Positions 34,677 through 43,966 of a stretch of DNA of 64,000 nt are shown one piece after another (positions within the stretch are counted from its first letter, which is position 1; each line of letters starts with the position of its first letter). The stretch lies in assembly GCA_900764755.1 (NCBI GenBank), contig CAAFPE010000001.1:1-64000 (forward strand), read 5' to 3'. The notes beneath the pieces are model-generated. The model saw nothing but the letters and a program-made list of their open reading frames with translations. It was not told the DNA's origin and did no database searches. The position numbers were made by a program, and so were the translations under genes. The DNA comes from an uncultured Oscillospiraceae bacterium (GTDB lineage Bacteria > Bacillota > Clostridia > Oscillospirales > Oscillospiraceae).

Positions 34677-36029
34677 CTATCCCTCCTTTTCTGTGATGCA
34701 ATAGCTCGCTGGCACCCATCCGGTCACATTCTTTCCTACCGGTAGCTTTCCGCACCGCGCCGCCGTGTTGGTCATGCGGTATCTCCCGTTGATTAAGATG
34801 CCATCGTAGAAATAATAGGTTCCGCTCTTGTGACACGCTGGACTTGCCGATGTGCTTGCCACATAGAAAGGCGCATTTGTCAGCGTCACCGACGCCCCCG
34901 CTTCGGCTCCCGCCGCCGAGCTGGCTGCATTGGCCGCCGGGCTTGTGGTGGCGTAGGCGCTGTCGTAATCAACGCCGCTGTCCTCCTCCGGCTCGTGGTA
35001 CTCGATCTTCCCGCCCACATCCCAGTAGTGGAACGCAGTTCCGATGCCGCTGCACTCGAAATCCGTGGTAAGTCCGCTGGCGCTCACCTTATGCGTCACC
35101 TTGTCAACAAAGTATTTTCCGTCCAGCTTGCCGTACCCGGCCAGATTGATGCAGTTTCCCGCACTCACCAGCCAGTCCCCATCTACCCCGAAGCGCAGCC
35201 GTACCGTGCCGTGGTTGGCGTTGTTCAGCTCCGCGCACAGTTGGACGCTGGCATCATATACGCTGGTCGCTCTCCGGTTCACGCTCTTTGTGTGTGTCCC
35301 TCCGCCCACGCTGCACACGATGTCGATGTCCTTGTCCGCGTCGGTGTAGTTGAAGTACCCGCCGGTGTATGTGCCGGACAGGGTGGTGGTATATGCAAAA
35401 CTGCCCGGCCTGATCTGCGTCCGGTGGAAAGTCTTTACCGCTCGCTTTTCCTTGTACTGCTCCCGGTCATACACCCACAGCCGCCGGGCGTAAACTTTCA
35501 GGATAAGGCCGTAGTTTTTGCATAGCTGGTTGTAATAGCCGCTGTCCGTTCCGTCCTGCTCGTCGCACTCGATGTCATAATCGTCTGCATCGTAGGTGAA
35601 CGCCAGCCCATACCGGCCCGCTATGGTCTCTCCAATTCTCTTGATGCTGGTGTTTTTCCAAATGGTTTCCCGCTCCAGCTCCGAAAAGTCGCTGTCGCTC
35701 GGCTTGCTCACGCCGCCGATCTGCAAGGTGGTTGGTGCATCAGAAAAGCTCACATCATCCAACACGAATAACCCGCACTCAATGATGCGCCTGTCTCCCT
35801 GCGCCTCCCAGTTGTACCCCCGGATGCGCGGGCGCAGCGTCGCGCCCTTTTCCGGTAGCCAGCCCCGCAGCCACTTTCCATCCTGTGCGTCCAGCGTGAT
35901 GTCAATGCTGTCGCTGTTGTCTGCCGCGCTGTCGATATAGGTCAGGCTTTCGATTTCTCCGCCTACCTGCCCGGCAAACGGGGCATTGTTGTAGCGCACA
36001 TCCAGCGCCAGGCTTCTTGCTCTAATCAT
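34677..36029 (-). CDS. Late control protein D / baseplate hub (gpD family)
   Basis: 450-aa hub protein of P2-like tails, structurally like gp27/VgrG. Motifs include AGQVGGEIESLTYIDSAADN, RRIIECGLFVLDDVSFSDAP and GNCINLAGYGKLDGKYFVDK. A C-terminal SH3-like addition (~375-450) recalls bacterial wall-binding domains and is unusual for gpD. ATG at 36029 was chosen since it overlaps the gpX stop; the frame remains open further upstream. Confidence 0.88.
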   Translation of the reverse strand: MIRARSLALDVRYNNAPFAGQVGGEIESLTYIDSAADNSDSIDITLDAQDGKWLRGWLPEKGATLRPRIRGYNWEAQGDRRIIECGLFVLDDVSFSDAPTTLQIGGVSKPSDSDFSELERETIWKNTSIKRIGETIAGRYGLAFTYDADDYDIECDEQDGTDSGYYNQLCKNYGLILKVYARRLWVYDREQYKEKRAVKTFHRTQIRPGSFAYTTTLSGTYTGGYFNYTDADKDIDIVCSVGGGTHTKSVNRRATSVYDASVQLCAELNNANHGTVRLRFGVDGDWLVSAGNCINLAGYGKLDGKYFVDKVTHKVSASGLTTDFECSGIGTAFHYWDVGGKIEYHEPEEDSGVDYDSAYATTSPAANAASSAAGAEAGASVTLTNAPFYVASTSASPACHKSGTYYFYDGILINGRYRMTNTAARCGKLPVGKNVTGWVPASYCITEKEG

Positions 36030-36234
36030 AGTTCGCCTCATATTTCCACGGCGGCAGCAGTCCATTCCGTTCCTCCTCCAGCGCCGGGGTAGACAGTTCC
36101 ACCCCGGCTTGGAAGATAAAAGTCTCAATGTGCGCTGCATTCGCCGCCATCAGAACATCGGCATGGTATTCGCTCCCATAGACTTCCTTGGCGATCATGT
36201 CCCATGTATCGCCGCTCTTAGTGATGTATGCCAT
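36022..36234 (-). CDS. Tail protein X (LysM-like gpX)
   Basis: 70 aa with a LysM-like fold: ITKSGDTWDMIAKEVYGSEY, followed by a FQAGVELSTPALEE segment. P2 gpX is a small tail/baseplate protein needed for tail assembly. Overlaps the gpD gene by 8 nt. Confidence 0.9.
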   Translation of the reverse strand: MAYITKSGDTWDMIAKEVYGSEYHADVLMAANAAHIETFIFQAGVELSTPALEEERNGLLPPWKYEANYD

Positions 36235-36246
36235 ACCGTCCTCCCG

Positions 36247-39200
36247 TTAATAGGCCGTCCGCGCATTCCGGCGCTGCATCTGGAGATACCACGCCTCAAA
36301 TCTGGCCTGCGCCTCCGCCAGCGCCTCGTCGATTACGCTGCGGTCTGCGTTCCCTTGAATGGTGATCTGCGGCGCAAAGGTTATGCCTCCGCCGCCGAAG
36401 CCGCCCTCCGCCGGGATGTCCGCCAGTTCCACCGGCCTGACGCCCAGCAGCTCACCGGCCTTGGCCCATGTTGCAAGGTTCTCCCGCCGCACAGCTCTCT
36501 GGAAGCTGATAACCGCCTCTGTGCCAGCCTCGCCCGCGATGCTCGCGCCGTTGGTAAATCCGCCCCGTGCCAGCATCGGAATTTCCGGGATATTCAGTCC
36601 GAATGTTTTTCCGCCCAACCCCGGCACCCAGTCCGGGATGGTGATATTCAGCCCATTGATGCCTGCGATTGCCTTGTTGATAAGCGTTATAACGGCGTTG
36701 ATCGGGGCTTTGAACAGAGCGCCCAGGGTGTCGAAAATACCTGTGAAAATCGACCGCACACCCTCCCACGCCTGCCGCCAGTTGCCTGAGAACACGCCGG
36801 TGATGAATGTGATAACGCCTTCAAAGATGGTCTTTACCCCCGTGATGGCGTTGCTGATACCCTCGGAGAATACTGCGATGGCCGCCAGAACAGACGGCAC
36901 GACCACCTGCCCGATATTCAGCAGGATGGTTGCAAGGGTGCGAATGACCGGCATAACAAATTGAATGGCCTGGCCGATGATCTGCGCCACCGTCATAACC
37001 GCCGAACCAATCCCGCTGATGATACTGGAGATATACGGGGCCGCCGTCTGGATGGTTTGCAGAATGACCGGCACCACCGTCTGCGTGATAAAGTTGAATA
37101 TCCCCTCAATGATTGGCTTTACCGTTGTGTTGGCAAAGGTCACGACCTGGCCCACAACGCCCATCACCGATTGGAGCATCTGCACGATGCCGTCAAACGC
37201 CCCGGCAGCCGTCTCATTCCCGGCAAATATGCCGCCCTGTCCGAACAGCATTTCTCGGAAACCGGACAGCGCACTTGCCACGCCTCCGTCCACAAACAGC
37301 CCGCTGATGAAGTTACCCACATTGGACAGTGCGCCTGTGAACTTGTCAAAGATGGCAAGCCCTTGTTCTCCGAATACCCCGCCGACGATTTCCCGTATAT
37401 ACTCCAGGTTGTCACCCAGCAGGCTGACGACCGCAATAATGCTGGATACCACGCCCACGACCGGGAGCGCCCCGGACAGTAGGGTTCCGAAGCCGCCTGC
37501 GATTGGCCCCCAAATACTGCTCAGTATCCCAAGACCCCCGCTCGCAGCACCACCGATTGCCTTTACCGCACCGGAGCCAGCGATTGCGCTGAATGCTCCG
37601 CCTGCCTTGCCCAGCAGGCCGCCCACGGCCATTCCGGCTTTGCTCCCCATGATGGCAGCTCCCGCCTTGCCCAGCAGGCCGCCCAAGCCGCCTTTTGCGG
37701 CCCCCAGCAGTCCGCCCGCCGCAGTTCCCGCTTTACCCAGCAGGCCACTCAGGAGGCCGCCGGTCTTTGTGTTCCCGATGGCCGTTCCTATTCCTCCGAG
37801 CCACTGGCCCACTGCACTGTTCGCCGCTGCATTTTTGATTACGCTTCCCGGCCCAACATAGCCGGAGAGAAGCCCCGGCGTCCCAGCCGCGGCAGAGAGC
37901 AGGCCCGCTGTCCCCTTAAAGCCGTTTCCGGCCAGCAGGCTTGACAGCGTAGCTCCCATGGTTGCCTTAAATCCGTTTCCAGATACCGCCCCTCCAAAGG
38001 CGGACGCAAAACCGGCTCCGGCGCTCCCGGTTTTTCTCCCGCCCATAAACAGGCTTTTGATGCCGCCGAACAGGCCGCCGCTCCGCTTTCCTCCGCCTGC
38101 GGCATTTCCGCCGAACAGCATACCGCCCACGCCGGAAAGCAGGCCCTCCGCCGCCGGTGCCAGCTTCATTCCCGCAAAGGTGGCCGCCAGTATCCCGATG
38201 ATATGGGCCACCTGTTCGCCGTTGTTCAGCAGGTAATCCAGGCCCTTTTGGATGTAGGGCAGCGCCCAGTTCATCGCCGTGCCCAGCTTTTCCACACCGC
38301 GGCTCGCCAGTTTTCCCAGGCTCTCTGCGAGCTTGGTCAGCTCCGGCATATTCTCCCGTATGCCCCTGATGAACCCGATCATGGACAGTCCAAATTCCTT
38401 GTAGGCCGGGAGAAATGCGGTGCCGATGTCGTCCATCAGCGCAGACTTGGCGCTTCCCAGCATGGTTTCTATGGCCTCCGGCGTCGTCGCCTTGATGATG
38501 AACTCTTTTTCCATGCTCCCGCTCCAGACGCTTGCATCGGAAACCTCTTTCAGCATCCCTGTCAGGAGGCCCAGGTTTTGCGTGAGCTTGGCTCCGCCCT
38601 CAATGGCCCACTGTCCAAACAGGGCATTGAGCGTGGATAGCTTCTCAGCGTCCGGCAGGTTGTTCACTGCTTCAAACACTTTCAGCAGCGTTCCCGTGCC
38701 GTCTGTCTGCATTGACTTTGCGATTTGCGTCGCCGAAAACCCCAGTCGTTCAAATGCCGCTTCCTGGGCGGCTGTGGCCGTGCTGCCCTTTGTGATGTTG
38801 GTATAGATGCGCTTGATGCTGGTGCCCACCCGGTCAGTGCTTACGCCCATGGCCTGCATACTGGCCGCGATGGCCGCCGTCGCCTTAACATCCACGCCTG
38901 CCAGTTGGCCCATGGATGCCGCATCATTCACGCTTTGGGCGATCTCCGCCGCCGTAGTGGCGTAGTTGTTGCCCAGGTAGTTGATGACATCCGCAACCTC
39001 CATGACCTGCTCGTGGTTCATGTTGAACGCCTGTTCCCATTTCGCGCCCCAGTCGCCTGCCTGGTCTGCGGAAATGTCCATAGCCGTTCCCCACATGGCG
39101 ATGTCTTTCAGGAAGTCCGTCTGTGTCAAGTCCTCAAAGGTTTTTCCCGATTGGCCTGCCGCCGCGGCGAGGCGTGTCAAATCCTCAAAGGTGTACGGTA

Positions 39201-39561
39201 TCTGCGTACTCAGGTCTTTCAGCCGTTCTTCCAGGATGGCGTAATTTTCCGCATAGGTTCTCCCGTTCTCCGCCATCTTATTGCTTACTTTTCCGGTTGC
39301 GTCCGCCATGCCGTCCACGACCTTGACCACATCGGACATATAGTTTTCAAACTTTGCAGCTTCCTTGGTGCATCTTGCGATGGTTGCCACCGTTCCCGCC
39401 GTCAGCGCACCCATAGCCGCCAGTCCCGCCGTTCCGATGTTGCTGATACTTTTGGCGAAGCTGCCCAGCTGCCCTTGGCTACTGGCCAGCGCCGCCGTCA
39501 GGCTCTTGTCCATCTTTCCGGCGATCTTGATGCTAAGCTCTAATGTTTTGTTCTTCGCCAT
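36247..39561 (-). CDS. Tail tape measure protein
   Basis: 1104-aa protein that sets tail length and may enter the cell during injection. The N-terminal ~370 residues are the conserved TMP domain (SIKIAGKMDKSLTAALASSQ; EVADVINYLGNNYATTAAEI). The centre (~440-700) is an extended Gly/Ala-rich region with many GGLLGKAG-type repeats. The C-terminal third has hydrophobic membrane-inserting stretches and repeated TGVKTIFEGVITFITGVFSG-type helices. The start overlaps the end of the -1 frame E' reading frame. Confidence 0.95.
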   Translation of the reverse strand: MAKNKTLELSIKIAGKMDKSLTAALASSQGQLGSFAKSISNIGTAGLAAMGALTAGTVATIARCTKEAAKFENYMSDVVKVVDGMADATGKVSNKMAENGRTYAENYAILEERLKDLSTQIPYTFEDLTRLAAAAGQSGKTFEDLTQTDFLKDIAMWGTAMDISADQAGDWGAKWEQAFNMNHEQVMEVADVINYLGNNYATTAAEIAQSVNDAASMGQLAGVDVKATAAIAASMQAMGVSTDRVGTSIKRIYTNITKGSTATAAQEAAFERLGFSATQIAKSMQTDGTGTLLKVFEAVNNLPDAEKLSTLNALFGQWAIEGGAKLTQNLGLLTGMLKEVSDASVWSGSMEKEFIIKATTPEAIETMLGSAKSALMDDIGTAFLPAYKEFGLSMIGFIRGIRENMPELTKLAESLGKLASRGVEKLGTAMNWALPYIQKGLDYLLNNGEQVAHIIGILAATFAGMKLAPAAEGLLSGVGGMLFGGNAAGGGKRSGGLFGGIKSLFMGGRKTGSAGAGFASAFGGAVSGNGFKATMGATLSSLLAGNGFKGTAGLLSAAAGTPGLLSGYVGPGSVIKNAAANSAVGQWLGGIGTAIGNTKTGGLLSGLLGKAGTAAGGLLGAAKGGLGGLLGKAGAAIMGSKAGMAVGGLLGKAGGAFSAIAGSGAVKAIGGAASGGLGILSSIWGPIAGGFGTLLSGALPVVGVVSSIIAVVSLLGDNLEYIREIVGGVFGEQGLAIFDKFTGALSNVGNFISGLFVDGGVASALSGFREMLFGQGGIFAGNETAAGAFDGIVQMLQSVMGVVGQVVTFANTTVKPIIEGIFNFITQTVVPVILQTIQTAAPYISSIISGIGSAVMTVAQIIGQAIQFVMPVIRTLATILLNIGQVVVPSVLAAIAVFSEGISNAITGVKTIFEGVITFITGVFSGNWRQAWEGVRSIFTGIFDTLGALFKAPINAVITLINKAIAGINGLNITIPDWVPGLGGKTFGLNIPEIPMLARGGFTNGASIAGEAGTEAVISFQRAVRRENLATWAKAGELLGVRPVELADIPAEGGFGGGGITFAPQITIQGNADRSVIDEALAEAQARFEAWYLQMQRRNARTAY

Positions 39562-40351
39562 TCCTCCGCCACCTCGTCATTCAGTTCAACAAACTCGCGG
39601 ACAGGCAGCTTCAAGTAAAATTCAAGGCTCGTCCCTGTCACCGAGGACAGTCGGATTGCCGCTTTCCGCAGGGCTTTTGCCCCGCCCTTTACTCGAAAAA
39701 ATCCGCGTCGTTCACCGCGTTTTTCAGTTTCAGCAGCTCATACAGCGGCAGCGAGGTGAAGAAATCCTCCGGGATGCCCGTCGCCATCGAGGCGATCACG
39801 CAGGCGTACAGATAGTTGGTGCCATTCTCCGTCACCGCAAAGCCCTCGCGGGCCAGCCGGTTTTCTGCCTCACTCTCATTCAGGGTGTTCAGGTCGGCAA
39901 CGCCGTTCAGGTCGATTTCCCGGTACTCCTTCCCCTTATAGCTGTGAGGCTTCCCCAACTGCATCACATGGTTCTTCGTCTCGTCGTCCGCATTCATGTA
40001 TCTGCGCACCATGCCCGCTACCCGCCTAAAAGCGCCGCGCGGCATCAGCTTGAAAAATTCGATAGGCAGTCCGGTCGCCTTCGCTGCCATAGTTCTGGCA
40101 AATGCTGTGGTGGTCTCACACAGCACAGAGGCGGCAACTTCCACGCCGAAAAGCTCCAGCTGCGTGTCGATGGCGTCCCGGATGGTCAGCTTCTCCAGCC
40201 CTGACAGGTCGATTTCCTCATACTCTTTTCCCTCAAAGACATAGGGCTTCGTCAGCTTCACAACCCGCTCCTCGCTGACTTCTTCCTTTTCGGTGTTGAC
40301 TTCTTGCGTTTCCGTGTTGACTTCCACCATCGCGTTCTTGATTTCCTCCAT
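39540..40351 (-). CDS. Tail assembly chaperone fusion E+E' (-1 frameshift product)
   Basis: The E frame reaches the slippery heptamer T TTT TTC (minus strand; plus 39695-39701) two codons before its stop. A -1 slip moves translation into RVKGGAKALRKAAIRLSS and on to TAG at 39542-39540, adding about 50 residues and overlapping the tape measure start by 22 nt. The extra part repeats the same module as E (SVTGTSLEFYLKLPVREFVE against SMATGIPEDFFTSLPLYELL). The arrangement matches the programmed frameshift of gpE/E' in P2 and gpG/GT in lambda. Confidence 0.85.
39689..40351 (-). CDS. Tail assembly chaperone (gpE-like), zero-frame product
   Basis: 220 aa made of two similar modules: KPYVFEGKEYEEIDLSGLEK (~34-115) and KPHSYKGKEYREIDLNGVAD (~135-215), each ending with a helix of the GLPIEFFKLMP / GIPEDFFTSLP type. 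It should wrap the tape measure protein during tail assembly. Position between tube and tape measure genes is diagnostic. The short N-terminal extension is rich in Glu and Thr. Confidence 0.88.
   Translation of the reverse strand: MEEIKNAMVEVNTETQEVNTEKEEVSEERVVKLTKPYVFEGKEYEEIDLSGLEKLTIRDAIDTQLELFGVEVAASVLCETTTAFARTMAAKATGLPIEFFKLMPRGAFRRVAGMVRRYMNADDETKNHVMQLGKPHSYKGKEYREIDLNGVADLNTLNESEAENRLAREGFAVTENGTNYLYACVIASMATGIPEDFFTSLPLYELLKLKNAVNDADFFE
39695..39701 (-). promoter_or_regulatory. Programmed -1 frameshift site T TTT TTC
   Basis: In-frame codons GAT TTT TTC GAG TAA on the minus strand give the canonical X XXY YYZ heptamer. Both P- and A-site tRNAs can re-pair after slipping by one base. 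Confidence 0.85.
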
Positions 40352-40433
40352 GGTAATGCTCCTTTCGGCCGTCGTTCGTTTAGAAAAACACGGCCCACCC
40401 GCAGACCGGGGGGGCCGTGTTCCGTTTTCCGGG

Positions 40434-40958
40434 TTATACCAGGCTGTTCACGCCAGCCAGCATATCATTTCCGTTTACCTTGTAAATGCCGTTCAGCTTG
40501 TCCACTTCCAGGAGTTGTACGCCGTCCACCTCGATCATGATGTAGGTCAGCTCCAGGGTAATGGTCGCCTCCATGGCCTCGCCCTTTTCAACCTTGCCGG
40601 GGTTGAAGCTCTTGACGCGCCCAATCTCCACCACCCGCAGGCCCTTGAAGTTATAGCCGCCCGTTTTGTCATAAACCTGCTGTGCCGCTCGCAGGGTCAG
40701 GTTCACCGTGGACAGTGGCGACAGCATATCCATGGCGGAGCTGTACAGGGTGTTGAACTGGATTTCCTGCTCCATGCTCTCAAACTGCCCGATGGTGGGG
40801 CTGTCCAGTTCGCCGTTGACGCCCACGCCGGATACGGTGCTGGTTTTCATATTGATCTCCGGCAGGGTCACAGATGCGGCCACGCCGATCATTTTGCTGC
40901 CATCCAGATAGGCGTTATACTCACTGATTTTCTCAGGAATATAGTTGCTGCTAATCAT
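40434..40958 (-). CDS. Major tail tube protein (gpFII family)
   Basis: 174-aa tube subunit of contractile tails. Typical segments: EYNAYLDGSKMIGVAASVTL at the N-terminus, LRAAQQVYDKTGGYNFKGLR and EATITLELTYIMIEVDG in the C-terminal half. It follows the sheath gene as in P2. Confidence 0.93.
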   Translation of the reverse strand: MISSNYIPEKISEYNAYLDGSKMIGVAASVTLPEINMKTSTVSGVGVNGELDSPTIGQFESMEQEIQFNTLYSSAMDMLSPLSTVNLTLRAAQQVYDKTGGYNFKGLRVVEIGRVKSFNPGKVEKGEAMEATITLELTYIMIEVDGVQLLEVDKLNGIYKVNGNDMLAGVNSLV

Positions 40959-40976
40959 ACTTTGTTCCCTCCCTTA

Positions 40977-42425
40977 TCAGTTCAGCGCAGCGGAAAGGGC
41001 ATTGGGGTCAAACTCAATGATGTCCTCAATGTCCTCCGCAGGGGTAAACGGAGTGATGTACTGGTGGAAAGTGATCTTGCCGTTGAGCAGGTCGGTTGTG
41101 GTGTTCTCGTCCTCGTTGTAAGTGATCTCGTACCGGGCGCACACGCCGCGGGCCACAAAGCCGTTGCCCCGCACATTTTCGCTGTCCACGATGGCCTCGA
41201 TCAGCCGCTTGTTGGCCGGGCTGTCAACTTTCTGGAAGTAGGTCAGGATAAAGCTGTTGGCTGCCCAAGTCATAAACCGGCGGACGCTGAACCAGCGGTC
41301 TTTGGGGTCGGTGATGCCAGGGTATGCCGCAGTGTTGTTGCCCCACAGGCGGAACCCGTTCATGTTCAGCCAGGTTGCCACGCCGAAGCTGTTCACCGTG
41401 TTGGCCTGCTCCTGGTCAAGCACGACCTCTGTTCCGTCTGCCAGGCAGGCGGCGGAGATCGCCAGCGTCTTATTACTGGGACTGACATTGGGTGTGTCGT
41501 CGTTCTGCGCATCTGTGTACGCCGTCAGGGCGGCAGCCAGGGCGGAACCGCTGTACACCACCTCGCCCACCTTGGCATAGGGCCATACGGCGTATGCGTT
41601 GGGGTCGCTGACCGCCTGCTCCTCCTTCTTGGTTTTAACATCGGTGTACTTCACTGCACCGTCCGTCTTGCTGTTGATGTCCACGATGCACACCGCGCCA
41701 AACACGCTATTGATGCTCTTGGTCTTTGCCTGGAGCGCAGCAGACACCGTGGCGTCCGCGCTGAACCTGGGGGCCAGCAGAATGCCGGGGGTCATGGACA
41801 GCTTGGGATATACCTGCCGCACCACCTCCAGGCCGGTTTCCTTGCCGGAGGAGATGTCCACACCGCCCACGATGTCCGCGGCTTTGACCTTGCTGGGGTC
41901 GATCTTGCTGCCGGTCGCAGTCAGCGTGGTTGCCTTTTCACCAGCTCCGCCTTTGAGCAGTACGATGTTCAGGGTACCGTCGTTGTTCCATGTGGTCGTG
42001 TAGTCCTTGCCTGCCTCCAGCGGCGTTGCATCCGCCTTGATGGTCAGACCCTCCAGCAGTACGCCCACTTCGTCCAGCACGGCCACGCCGTCGTTTACCT
42101 GCATCGTCTTTTCCGAAATATCCGCCTTGTGCTTCGCCGGGTCAAGCACATTGATAAGCACCATGGGGGCCACGCCCACTACGCTGAACGCCGCACTGAT
42201 GCACTCGCACAGGGTATAGGCTTCAAAGTCGTCGTTGTAGCCGACGGCCTCCACAGCCTCCTTGTAGTTGTTCACCAGCAGCGGAACATTGACTGCCGCC
42301 GCCGGGTCTTTCAGCATATTCACCGGTGCGGTTCCCACGATCACTTGCAGTCCCGCCGTCCCGACAATAGGCGCAGTCAGGCTGGTTTCCACCTCGCTGG
42401 TATATACGCCATGCTTGTAAGCCAT
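40977..42425 (-). CDS. Tail sheath protein (gpFI family)
   Basis: 482-aa contractile sheath protein. The N-terminal VYTSEVETSLTAPIVGTAGL and the C-terminal assembly domain (YFQKVDSPANKRLIEAIVDS, then GKITFHQYITPFTPAEDIED) are typical. The presence of sheath, tube, V, W, J and I establishes a myovirus-type tail. Confidence 0.95.
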   Translation of the reverse strand: MAYKHGVYTSEVETSLTAPIVGTAGLQVIVGTAPVNMLKDPAAAVNVPLLVNNYKEAVEAVGYNDDFEAYTLCECISAAFSVVGVAPMVLINVLDPAKHKADISEKTMQVNDGVAVLDEVGVLLEGLTIKADATPLEAGKDYTTTWNNDGTLNIVLLKGGAGEKATTLTATGSKIDPSKVKAADIVGGVDISSGKETGLEVVRQVYPKLSMTPGILLAPRFSADATVSAALQAKTKSINSVFGAVCIVDINSKTDGAVKYTDVKTKKEEQAVSDPNAYAVWPYAKVGEVVYSGSALAAALTAYTDAQNDDTPNVSPSNKTLAISAACLADGTEVVLDQEQANTVNSFGVATWLNMNGFRLWGNNTAAYPGITDPKDRWFSVRRFMTWAANSFILTYFQKVDSPANKRLIEAIVDSENVRGNGFVARGVCARYEITYNEDENTTTDLLNGKITFHQYITPFTPAEDIEDIIEFDPNALSAALN

Positions 42426-42437
42426 ATTGTTTCCTCC

Positions 42438-42737
42438 TTACAGCTCAGATTTGATTTTGTGGTACAGGATGGCTTCTGCCGTTCCGGCAGTCTCCATCTT
42501 CCTCCTGGTCTCCGCGAACTGCTCCACCGGCACCAACAGGGCCTTTACCTCCGGGTGCCGTTCAGAAAAATCCTCCAGCGCCTCCGGGATGCCTCCGCTG
42601 AACACCGTGTACTGCTTCGCTACGCCCCTTACAGTCGGGCCGCAGTAGACAACAGGGCCAGCCTTTTTCTTCCGCCCTGCCGCTCCTTCCGCCCGCTCGG
42701 CCATACCCATGGCCGACGCCTCTGCTTTCCTGCTCAT
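42438..42737 (-). CDS. Small phage protein before the sheath gene
   Basis: 99 aa. Hydrophilic start, then GPVVYCGPTVRGVAKQYTVF and a helical EALEDFSERHPEVKALLVPV. The start (42737) overlaps the upstream stop. Proteins of this type and position are found in GpE-capsid myoprophages; function unknown, possibly tail terminator/joining. Confidence 0.65.
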   Translation of the reverse strand: MSRKAEASAMGMAERAEGAAGRKKKAGPVVYCGPTVRGVAKQYTVFSGGIPEALEDFSERHPEVKALLVPVEQFAETRRKMETAGTAEAILYHKIKSEL

Positions 42738-43261
42738 ACCAGTCCCTCCAATTCCGTGTCCTGTGTCATAGCCGGGGCCGTGCAGGTCAAGGTGCAAGCC
42801 CCGAAATAATACGGGTGCGTATCATCCTGCTGCATAGCCCATACGACGGGTTTCAGGATGGTGAACGCACCGCCGAAATAGGGCCTCGTACAGACCCGCT
42901 GTACAATGTCCTCTTTGATGTTCGCCACATCCTGATAGCCCTCTCGCGCTCCGCCCTCGTCGTATGCGCATACGATCAAGCTGAACTCCACCGTCTGCGG
43001 CCCGCTTTCGTCCTTAATGGCTCCGCCGGTCATGCGGGCCACGATATAGGGGGCCGCCGCCGCATCCGTGTCCACATCCGCGTCGTAGTCCTCCGGCACC
43101 GGCAAATCCTGCTTATAGATGTTCAGCGGTTTTCTGCCCTGTTGGCCGTTGTACTTTTTCCCGGCGAAAAGCTCCTCCAGCATCTCGATCAGCGCGTCTT
43201 GGCAAAGCTGCGGCGTCCGCCCAATCCCTGCGGCTTTCACCGCATCCATGTAATCTTTCAT
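42734..43261 (-). CDS. Putative tail terminator/completion protein
   Basis: 175 aa. The alpha/beta organisation with QTVEFSLIVCAYDEGGAREG and the position between the gpZ-like protein and the sheath fit a tail terminator of the gpU/gpR class. The C-terminus DDTHPYYFGACTLTCTAP is beta-rich. The family call is by position and pattern only. Confidence 0.6.
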   Translation of the reverse strand: MKDYMDAVKAAGIGRTPQLCQDALIEMLEELFAGKKYNGQQGRKPLNIYKQDLPVPEDYDADVDTDAAAAPYIVARMTGGAIKDESGPQTVEFSLIVCAYDEGGAREGYQDVANIKEDIVQRVCTRPYFGGAFTILKPVVWAMQQDDTHPYYFGACTLTCTAPAMTQDTELEGLV

Positions 43262-43264
43262 CGC

Positions 43265-43966
43265 CTATCCCTTTCTGGCCTTTGCCCGCGCGATCACCCG
43301 CTCGGTCTGCTCCATCAGTCTGTCGTACAGGTATTCCGTTACCTCCGGTTCCACATAGGGCCAAACGGTGCTGTGCATCGCAGTTGCCGACGGACTTCCC
43401 ATCGTCACCAGCTTTTCCACTTTCCCGTCCTTGTTCCGCCACCGCGGACGCCCCCGCTCTGTAACCGTATGGCTGGAGCTGGAGCCGATGCGCCGCTGAA
43501 CCATGCCCACATGGCCGCTCTTGAACTCCACCAAAAAGCCCTTGCTCAGATTGGCTCCGTCGCCGGTCAAAGCGGTCATGGTAGAGGATTTCAGAACTCG
43601 CGCCTTTACATGGGCAGGCGCTCTGCGCAGGACATCCCGCCCCTTGAAGCTCTCTGTCGGCCTGTGCTGGAAATAGCCCAGGTCGTTCCGCATCTTCTCG
43701 ATGTGAAGCTCTGCGCTCAGACTTGTGTTCGTGGCCTTTTTCCGCTGTACCAGGTCTTTCAGGTGCCGCCGCCCAGCGGCGTTCACGGCATACCTGGCCT
43801 TTGCCTGCGCCACCATCAGCTTTCTTGCCTGTCGTGCTGTGGCGTTGATCGCTACCTTGGCCGCCGCCGGGGTCTTTTTCTTCAAGTCCCCCAGCGCTCG
43901 CTCCACATCCTCCAGCCCGTCCACTGTGATGGTCATGGTTCCTGCGTCGTAAGTCACCCTGCTCAT
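43265..43966 (-). CDS. Phage minor tail / neck protein (gpZ-like)
   Basis: 233 aa, basic (rich in Arg/Lys). N-terminal TMTITVDGLEDVERALGDLK and NATARQARKLMVAQAKARYA match the HK97-gp10/gpZ type neck proteins. The C-terminus LYDRLMEQTERVIARAKARKG is helical. It starts inside the previous gene's stop region and lies between connector and tail terminator genes, as expected for a neck protein. Confidence 0.7.
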   Translation of the reverse strand: MSRVTYDAGTMTITVDGLEDVERALGDLKKKTPAAAKVAINATARQARKLMVAQAKARYAVNAAGRRHLKDLVQRKKATNTSLSAELHIEKMRNDLGYFQHRPTESFKGRDVLRRAPAHVKARVLKSSTMTALTGDGANLSKGFLVEFKSGHVGMVQRRIGSSSSHTVTERGRPRWRNKDGKVEKLVTMGSPSATAMHSTVWPYVEPEVTEYLYDRLMEQTERVIARAKARKG

